Below are positions 25,036 through 30,315 of a DNA stretch of 30,315 nucleotides, in pieces. A program made the position numbers and the translations under genes. The first letter of the stretch is position 1. Every line of letters starts with the position of its first letter. Source of the stretch: Deltaproteobacteria bacterium (GTDB taxonomy: Bacteria; Desulfobacterota; Desulfobacteria; Desulfobacterales; JAFDCJ01); the NCBI GenBank assembly GCA_024277475.1, contig JAJRVC010000561.1:1-30315 (forward strand), read 5' to 3'. The notes beneath the pieces were generated by a model. It worked only from the letters and a program-made list of their open reading frames with translations, was not told the origin of the DNA and made no database searches.

Positions 25036-25220
25036 GGTTCAGCGTTCAGAGGTTCAGGTTTGAACCATTGAATGGCTATCGCCAAATCCCGACTGCTTCG
25101 CTCTTGCTCAGGCCTTGCCCTCCTGCCGGCGAGGGCGAAGCGGCCGGTTTGGACAATACAGGTTAGGAATTTAGGGGCTTCGCCCCAATTAGAATGCCGG
25201 CTACCGCATCGTAGGGTAGC
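25036..25220. repeat. Repeat-rich, structured spacer between mraY and murD
   Basis: The 280-base gap between mraY and murD is unusual for a dcw cluster. It opens with GGTTCAG heptamer units (25036-25042, 25043-25049, 25051-25057), the inverse of the CTGAACC unit found before murC. Three small hairpins follow: GCCCTC/GAGGGC (25117-25122/25131-25136) nested in CTTCGC/GCGAAG (25096-25101/25135-25140), GGGGC-TTC-GCCCC (25174-25186), and GCTACC/GGTAGC (25200-25205/25215-25220). No gene was found in it. Confidence 0.5.
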
Positions 25221-25300
25221 GCCTATGCCTCGGAGAGAAAAATGGGCTTTGAAATAACCCATATTGTCATCGAACTGTGGAAATTCCGAGACGTTTAATC

Positions 25301-26707
25301 ATGGAGCTTGCAAACAAAACAATTATAGTGGTCGGACTCGGCGTAACCGGGTTGGCCGTTGCCCGTTTTTTAAAAAAAAGAGGCGCGGTGGTAATTGTAA
25401 CCGACCAGGCTGCCGAGAAGGCACTGGGTCCCCGGGTACAAGAAATCCATGAGATGGGAATTACCACGGAGCTGGGCCACCACAAATCCCAAAGCTTTGA
25501 GAAGGCGGATCTTGTTGTCCTGAGCCCGGGAGTTGCCCACACGATTAAACCGGTATTGCGGGCGAAGGAACACGGCATACCGGTCGTAGGAGAAATAGAA
25601 CTGGCATCACGGTTTATTAAAGCACCCATTTTGGCGGTCACGGGTACCAATGGCAAAACCACAACCACCGAAATCTTAGGCAGCATGCTGATGCATTCGG
25701 GTTTCAATGTTTTTGTGGGTGGCAACATCGGCAACCCGCTGATCGGTTACGCGGACGGAGAGCAAGAGGCGGATTTCATCGTTGCGGAAATAAGCAGCTT
25801 TCAACTGGACACCATCGACACTTTCAGACCGAAAATCGGCGTGTTGTTGAACATTACGGTGGATCATCTGGACCGCTACCCGAATTTTGAAGCTTATGCC
25901 GCATCTAAAATCCGAATTTTTAAAAATCAGCAACCGGACGATATCGCGGTGCTAAACGGCTCAGACCCCCTGGTGCGTTCTCTTACCGAGTCCCTTAAAA
26001 GCACAAAATTATTCTATGCGTCACTCAATCACGAGGAAGAAGGCGTTGTAAATAACGGAACACGGATTGATTTTCGCTTCACTGAATCAAAGAAACGAGA
26101 CGATAAAGGGCCTATGGCGCATTTGGCATCCTGTGACGAGGAATTTTTAAACGTGTCCAACTTGAAGCTGATGGGTCGACACAATCTGGAGAACGCCGCA
26201 GCAGCAGCTCTGGCGGCCATGGCAGCCGGCGCATCACCGGAAACAGTCCAGGAAGCGCTGAACCGGTATCAGGGTGCTGCGCATCGACTGGAGCATATCG
26301 GCACGATGCACGGTGTTGATTTTTTCAATGACTCCAAGGCAACCAATGTCGATGCCGTCATCAGGGCAGTCGAAAGTTTTAGCAAACCGGTTGTTTTGAT
26401 CATGGGTGGTCTGGATAAAGGCGGAAATTTCCAGGCACTCAGAGAAGTTTTGGCCCGGCATGCCAAAAAGCTCATCGTCATGGGCAAGGCCGCGACCCGT
26501 ATTCAATCCGCTCTGGGAGATACCGTGCCGACAATATCGGCGGCGTCCATGGCGGATGCCGTCAAGCAGGCTTACCGGGTTGCTTCTCCGGACAACGTGA
26601 TTCTGCTGTCTCCCGGATGTGCCAGTTTTGATATGTATGACAATTATGCCCAACGCGGTGAAGATTTCAGGAAAGCCGTTAAAAATTTCAAACTACAAAT
26701 ATCATGA
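25301..26707 (+). CDS. murD: UDP-MurNAc-L-Ala:D-glutamate ligase MurD
   Basis: The 468-residue Mur ligase starts with a Rossmann-like UDP-binding domain (KTIIVVGLGVTGLAVARFL), then the ATP loop VTGTNGKTTT (113-122), the ISSFQLDT and NITVDHLDRYP motifs, and FFNDSKATNVDA plus LLSPGCASFDMYDNYAQRGEDF in the C-terminal domain. It adds D-glutamate in the cytoplasm. The ATG at 25301 is preferred because MurD proteins begin just before the Rossmann strand; the frame is open to a GTG at 25277. The stop overlaps the ftsW ATG by four bases (ATGA). Confidence 0.96.
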   Translation: MELANKTIIVVGLGVTGLAVARFLKKRGAVVIVTDQAAEKALGPRVQEIHEMGITTELGHHKSQSFEKADLVVLSPGVAHTIKPVLRAKEHGIPVVGEIELASRFIKAPILAVTGTNGKTTTTEILGSMLMHSGFNVFVGGNIGNPLIGYADGEQEADFIVAEISSFQLDTIDTFRPKIGVLLNITVDHLDRYPNFEAYAASKIRIFKNQQPDDIAVLNGSDPLVRSLTESLKSTKLFYASLNHEEEGVVNNGTRIDFRFTESKKRDDKGPMAHLASCDEEFLNVSNLKLMGRHNLENAAAAALAAMAAGASPETVQEALNRYQGAAHRLEHIGTMHGVDFFNDSKATNVDAVIRAVESFSKPVVLIMGGLDKGGNFQALREVLARHAKKLIVMGKAATRIQSALGDTVPTISAASMADAVKQAYRVASPDNVILLSPGCASFDMYDNYAQRGEDFRKAVKNFKLQIS

Positions 26708-27819
26708 GCGCCAAAAAACACACGACACATACTGCGGCCTACGACATTCAGCTGCTGTTTCCGGTACTGTTTCTGGTTGTAATCGGAATCGTCATGGTTT
26801 ATAGCGCCAGCTCCGCCGTGGCTTTAAAAAAATTCGGGTCGGACTACCTGTTTTTAAAAAAACAGGCGCTTTTTGCCCTGATAGGAATTATCGGTCTGGT
26901 CATCTGTCGGCATTTTCCCTATCGATGGTATCGACCGTTGACTTACCCGTTGCTTGCTCTAGCCCTCTTTTTCTTGACTGCAATTCAATTCACCAACTTC
27001 GGATTTTCGGCCGGTGGCTCGGCGAGATGGCTGCGTTTTGGACAATTTTCGTTTCAACCGTCTGAATTTGCGCGTTTCGCCATGGTAGTATTTCTGGCCT
27101 ATTCCCTGGAAAAAAAGGCGGAAAAACTAAAGGAATTTTCTATCGGATTCCTGCCCCATGTTCTGGTCTTCGGCGCGTTTGCCGTATGTATCTTCAAACA
27201 GCCGGATTTTGGATCCATACTCATCCTGGCAGCGCTTACATGGCTGATGATGTTTGTCGGCGGCGTTCGCTGCCTTTATCTTTTCACCTCGCTGATCGCT
27301 TTGCTGCCGGTGGCTTACTACTTTTTAATCAACGCCGAGTACCGCGTAAAAAGAATTTTGAGCTTCCTCGATCCCTGGCAATACCCGGCAGATGAAGGCT
27401 ACCAGATCGTCCATTCTCTGATGGCATTCGGCACAGGTGGATTATGGGGGGCGGGGATCGGCAAGGGTTATCAAAAATTATTTTATCTCCCCGAGCCCCA
27501 TACCGATTTCATCTTTTCCATCATCGGTGAAGAGATCGGTCTGGTAGGCGTTCTGATTATCATCGGGCTTTACGGGCTGATTCTCATGAAAGGGATTCAA
27601 ATTGCCCGCAATGCGCCCGATACATTTGCATCACTGCTGGCTTTTGGGCTGACCACGGCCATGGGGCTTCAAATCTGCACCAACATGGGGGTAACCCTGG
27701 GCCTGCTGCCGACCAAAGGGCTTACCCTGCCCTTTTTGAGTTACGGCGGAACCTCTTTGTTGCTGAATATGGCATCCATTGGAATTTTAATGAACATAAG
27801 TGCGTGTACTAACAAATAG
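26704..27819 (+). CDS. ftsW: Septal peptidoglycan glycosyltransferase FtsW (SEDS family)
   Basis: The 371-residue membrane protein has about ten segments and SEDS motifs: ARWLRFGQFSFQPSEFARFA, the extracytoplasmic loop GTGGLWGAGIGKGYQKLFYL ending in PEPHTDFIFSIIGEEIG, and GLLPTKGLTLPFLSYGGTSLL. It polymerises lipid II at the septum with FtsI. It overlaps murD by four bases, so it is translationally coupled. Confidence 0.96.
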   Translation: MSAKKHTTHTAAYDIQLLFPVLFLVVIGIVMVYSASSAVALKKFGSDYLFLKKQALFALIGIIGLVICRHFPYRWYRPLTYPLLALALFFLTAIQFTNFGFSAGGSARWLRFGQFSFQPSEFARFAMVVFLAYSLEKKAEKLKEFSIGFLPHVLVFGAFAVCIFKQPDFGSILILAALTWLMMFVGGVRCLYLFTSLIALLPVAYYFLINAEYRVKRILSFLDPWQYPADEGYQIVHSLMAFGTGGLWGAGIGKGYQKLFYLPEPHTDFIFSIIGEEIGLVGVLIIIGLYGLILMKGIQIARNAPDTFASLLAFGLTTAMGLQICTNMGVTLGLLPTKGLTLPFLSYGGTSLLLNMASIGILMNISACTNK

Positions 27820-27848
27820 GATAATCCTCTATTAGAAATCATATTTCA

Positions 27849-29114
27849 ATGTTTAATAACCCGTCATATAGAATAGTTAGCCAAAAAAACGGAATCATAC
27901 GGACCTCCTTGCTTTCAGCGCTCTGCTTCCAGGGTTCAGCTGCGGGTCCCAATGCTTTCAAAGCATCAAGTGCCGGTTATAGTAATTCCGGGCCGCCATC
28001 TAATCGCCCTCTCCGTATCGTCATCGCCGGCGGCGGCACCGGAGGTCATCTATTTCCCGGAATTGCCGTTGCGCAGGAATTTGAGGCCCGCAATGCGGCA
28101 AGTAAAATTATTTTTGTCAGCACCGGCAACTCGCTGGAAAAATCGGTGCTGTCAAAAACGGGTTATACGCTTCAAACTATCACAGCCGCCGCCATTAAAG
28201 GCCGGGGATTATGGAACCAGGTCAAATCGGTCGCAAAAATTCCCAAAGGAATTTTGGAGGCAAATCGGATTTTAAAGAATTTCTGCCCGGATTTGGCCAT
28301 CGGCCTTGGAAGTTATTCCGCCGGACCCGTGGTTTTTGCGGCCTGGTTGCGAAGAATTCCCATCGTAGTCCACGAACAAAATATACTGCCGGGAATTACC
28401 AACAGGATTCTATCACGCTTTGCGAATCGAATATTCATTTCCTTTGAAAATACCCGCTCACACATAGATCCCCAAAAAATTCACTGGACGGGTAATCCGG
28501 TGCGACAAGAGATTTTGGATAGGGCCGACTGTTTTAAAGACATGAAAAACGATGAATCCGGTGACAGACCATTTACGGTTCTGATCGTAGGCGGCAGCCA
28601 AGGCGCGCACAGAATAAACATGGCGGTGATAGAGGCTTTGCATCATCTCAGACATTTAGAGCATTTGCACTTTGTTCACCAGACCGGCCAGGCGGATGAG
28701 CAACCGGTCCGGAAAGCATACCGGCGAAGCAAGGTGGACGGCACGGCTCAAGCCTTTTTTGATAACATGGCAGAACAATACGGCCGAGCCGATCTGATTA
28801 TTTGCAGAGCCGGTGCGACGACAGTCGCTGAAGTCACGGCTCTGGGCAAAGCGGCAATTTTCATCCCTTTCCCGTTTGCAGCTGACAATCACCAGGTACT
28901 GAACGCCGGCAGCCTGTCGGATGAGGGCGCTGCTGAAATGCTCCTCGAAAAGGATCTAAACGGCAAAATTCTCAGCGAAAAAATAAAGTATTATGCTGCC
29001 CATCCGGCTGAACTGGAGGAGTTGTCCGCCCGGGCAAAGCGGTTCGGCAAGCCGGATGCAGCCAAAAACATCGTGGATGACTGCTACCAGTTAGTTGATA
29101 AGTTGATTGGTTAA
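27849..29114 (+). CDS. murG: UDP-GlcNAc:lipid I N-acetylglucosaminyltransferase MurG
   Basis: From residue 55 (28011) the protein reads LRIVIAGGGTGGHLFPGIAV, the normal MurG N-terminus with its GGGTGGH loop. Later come VVHEQNILPGITNR, VGGSQGAHRIN and the UDP-GlcNAc-site ICRAGATTVAEVTALGKAAIFIPFPFAADNHQ. It makes lipid II at the inner-membrane face. The 54 residues before this do not resemble MurG. The ATG at 27849 has no good ribosome site, and no ATG, GTG or TTG lies close to 28011 in frame; the only other candidate is a TTG at 27909. The true start is therefore uncertain. The odd leader contains a GGGTTCAG repeat unit like those in the nearby spacers. Confidence 0.92.
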   Translation: MFNNPSYRIVSQKNGIIRTSLLSALCFQGSAAGPNAFKASSAGYSNSGPPSNRPLRIVIAGGGTGGHLFPGIAVAQEFEARNAASKIIFVSTGNSLEKSVLSKTGYTLQTITAAAIKGRGLWNQVKSVAKIPKGILEANRILKNFCPDLAIGLGSYSAGPVVFAAWLRRIPIVVHEQNILPGITNRILSRFANRIFISFENTRSHIDPQKIHWTGNPVRQEILDRADCFKDMKNDESGDRPFTVLIVGGSQGAHRINMAVIEALHHLRHLEHLHFVHQTGQADEQPVRKAYRRSKVDGTAQAFFDNMAEQYGRADLIICRAGATTVAEVTALGKAAIFIPFPFAADNHQVLNAGSLSDEGAAEMLLEKDLNGKILSEKIKYYAAHPAELEELSARAKRFGKPDAAKNIVDDCYQLVDKLIG

Positions 29115-29142
29115 TTTGTTGGAAATCACGTAACCCGAAACA

Positions 29143-29240
29143 CTGAACCTTGAACCCTGAAACCTGAACCCGAAATCCTAAACCCTGAACCTTGAACCTT
29201 GAACCCTGAACTCTGAACCTTGAACCCTGAACCTTAAACC
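29143..29240 (+). repeat. Fourteen-unit heptamer tandem array, consensus YTGAACC
   Basis: The 98 bases divide into exactly 14 consecutive seven-base units in one phase, mostly CTGAACC or TTGAACC, with variants CTGAAAC, CGAAATC, CTAAACC, CTGAACT and TTAAACC. It fills most of the murG-murC gap and ends seven bases before the murC ATG, which has no Shine-Dalgarno site of its own. Confidence 0.85.
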
Positions 29241-29247
29241 CATACAC

Positions 29248-30315
29248 ATGTATCAAAAAAAGTATCATATCCATTTCGTGGGAATCGGCGGCATCGGAAT
29301 GAGCGGTATAGCGGAATTGCTTCTCAACCTGGGTTATAAGGTATCCGGGTCCGATCTGCAGACATCCGAGATTACCGAGCGTCTCAAAGACTTGGGCGGT
29401 ATTATCTTTGCGGGACATGGCGCGGATCAGATCAGCGGCGCCGATGTTGTGGTAACCTCCTCGGCCGTCGGCCATGACAATCCTGAAGTGTTGGCCGCCG
29501 AAAGCATCTCGATTCCGGTAATTCCGCGAGCGGAAATGCTGGCTGAGCTCATGCGTTTAAAATACAGTGTGGCCATTGCAGGGGCTCACGGCAAAACGAC
29601 CACGACATCGATGGTCGCCTCGGTTTTGGCGCAGGGAGGTCTGGATCCGACAGTGGTCATCGGCGGAAAGCTGAAAAGTATCGGTTCCAATGCCGTACTG
29701 GGAAAAGGAGATTTTATCGTTGCAGAAGCCGATGAGAGTGATGGATCATTTTTGAAATTCTCACCTGCCATTGCCGTGGTAACGAATATCGACCGGGAAC
29801 ATCTGGATTATTATCATGATCTGGAAACGATCAAGGCGGTTTTTTTAGACTTTATCGACCGGATACCGTTTTACGGTCTGGCGATCCTTTGTCTGGACAA
29901 TGAATCGATCCAGGATCTTATCCCAAAAATCAAGAAACGCTATACCACTTATGGCATGAGCTCCCAGGCTGACTTCCAAATAAGGGATGTTGAATTTGAA
30001 AAACGCAGCAGCAGCTTCAGTGTTTATCGCCAGGGTCGCAAGTTCGGCCGATTCATCTTGAACCTGCCGGGAATTCACAACGTCTACAATGCTACCGCCA
30101 GCATTGCGACAGGCGTCGAACTGGATGTACCTTTGGATGCCATTGAAAGGGCCCTTCAAACCCTCGAAGGGGTCCAGCGCAGGCTGGAAATCAAAGGAGA
30201 GGTAAACGGCATTACCGTGGTGGATGATTACGGGCATCATCCGACTGAAATTAAAACCACTCTCCAGGCCATCGAAGAGTGCTGGCCGAATAACCGCAAA
30301 GTTATTGTGTTTCAA
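29248..30315 (+). CDS. murC: UDP-MurNAc:L-alanine ligase MurC, cut by the window end
   Basis: The first 356 residues are present. The N-terminus [20 protein letters not shown] is the MurC UDP-binding motif, followed by the ATP loop [13 protein letters not shown] (109-121), [38 protein letters not shown] and [12 protein letters not shown]. MurC adds L-alanine, the first stem residue. The ATG at 29248 places the motif at the expected distance. No ribosome site is visible since the upstream DNA is the heptamer array. The C-terminus lies beyond 30315. Confidence 0.95.
   Translation, partial: MYQKKYHIHFVGIGGIGMSGIAELLLNLGYKVSGSDLQTSEITERLKDLGGIIFAGHGADQISGADVVVTSSAVGHDNPEVLAAESISIPVIPRAEMLAELMRLKYSVAIAGAHGKTTTTSMVASVLAQGGLDPTVVIGGKLKSIGSNAVLGKGDFIVAEADESDGSFLKFSPAIAVVTNIDREHLDYYHDLETIKAVFLDFIDRIPFYGLAILCLDNESIQDLIPKIKKRYTTYGMSSQADFQIRDVEFEKRSSSFSVYRQGRKFGRFILNLPGIHNVYNATASIATGVELDVPLDAIERALQTLEGVQRRLEIKGEVNGITVVDDYGHHPTEIKTTLQAIEECWPNNRKVIVFQ

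Noticed and set aside
29143..29240. CRISPR array
   Set aside because: The units are seven bases with no spacers; it is a simple tandem repeat.
28972..29475. Minus-strand 167-residue frame over the murG-murC junction with repeated [12 protein letters not shown] peptides
   Set aside because: The peptide repeats are only the heptamer array read backwards, flanked by antisense murG and murC.

Overview
The window looks like the chromosome of a Desulfobacterota (former Deltaproteobacteria) bacterium. The evidence is indirect. GC content appears moderate. There is a canonical Gram-negative division and cell-wall (dcw) cluster whose MurE carries the meso-diaminopimelate motif. A long acyl-CoA/ABC-transport operon sits beside it, and heptanucleotide tandem arrays occur between genes. 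I cannot assign a genus.

Layout. (1) 197-3697: a minus-strand RlpA-like lipoprotein, then three overlapping plus-strand genes (Nudix hydrolase, membrane protein with HEAT-like repeats, CPBP protease). (2) 3698-4223: a gap with two decayed gene ends, a purF C-terminus on the plus strand and a VapC (PIN) toxin C-terminus on the minus strand. (3) 4224-16523: a ten-gene minus-strand operon. In transcription order it encodes a sugar-type (RbsC-like) ABC permease, a TetR regulator, a periplasmic binding protein, a second permease fused to a strictosidine-synthase/SMP-30-like beta-propeller, a free propeller of the same family, a double ABC ATPase, an acyl-CoA ligase, a thiolase, an HSD10-like SDR and a nitronate-monooxygenase-like flavoprotein. 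A sigma70-like promoter with a 30-bp two-palindrome operator across its -10 box precedes the first gene, so TetR autoregulation is likely. (4) 16650-17135: a divergent control region with short repeats, the dcw promoter and MraZ boxes. (5) 17136-30315: mraZ-rsmH-ftsL-ftsI-murE-murF-mraY-murD-ftsW-murG-murC, with murC cut by the window end.

The first operon probably imports an organic compound, possibly lactone-like or glycosylated given the two propellers. It would then activate the compound to a CoA thioester and cleave it through 3-hydroxyacyl- and 3-ketoacyl-CoA steps; this is inference. The second cluster makes lipid II precursors and builds the septum.

The main oddities are: an in-frame TAA inside the permease-propeller fusion, with 77 further codons of the same domain in the same frame; an in-frame TAG inside the single transmembrane segment of ftsL, an essential gene in model bacteria; a perfectly phased 14-unit heptamer array in front of murC; a murG with no evident start at its normal N-terminus; and the purF and vapC relics. 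Both stop codons could be sequencing errors, so they need read-level checks before any biological reading. I saw no rRNA, tRNA, CRISPR array or intact insertion sequence.
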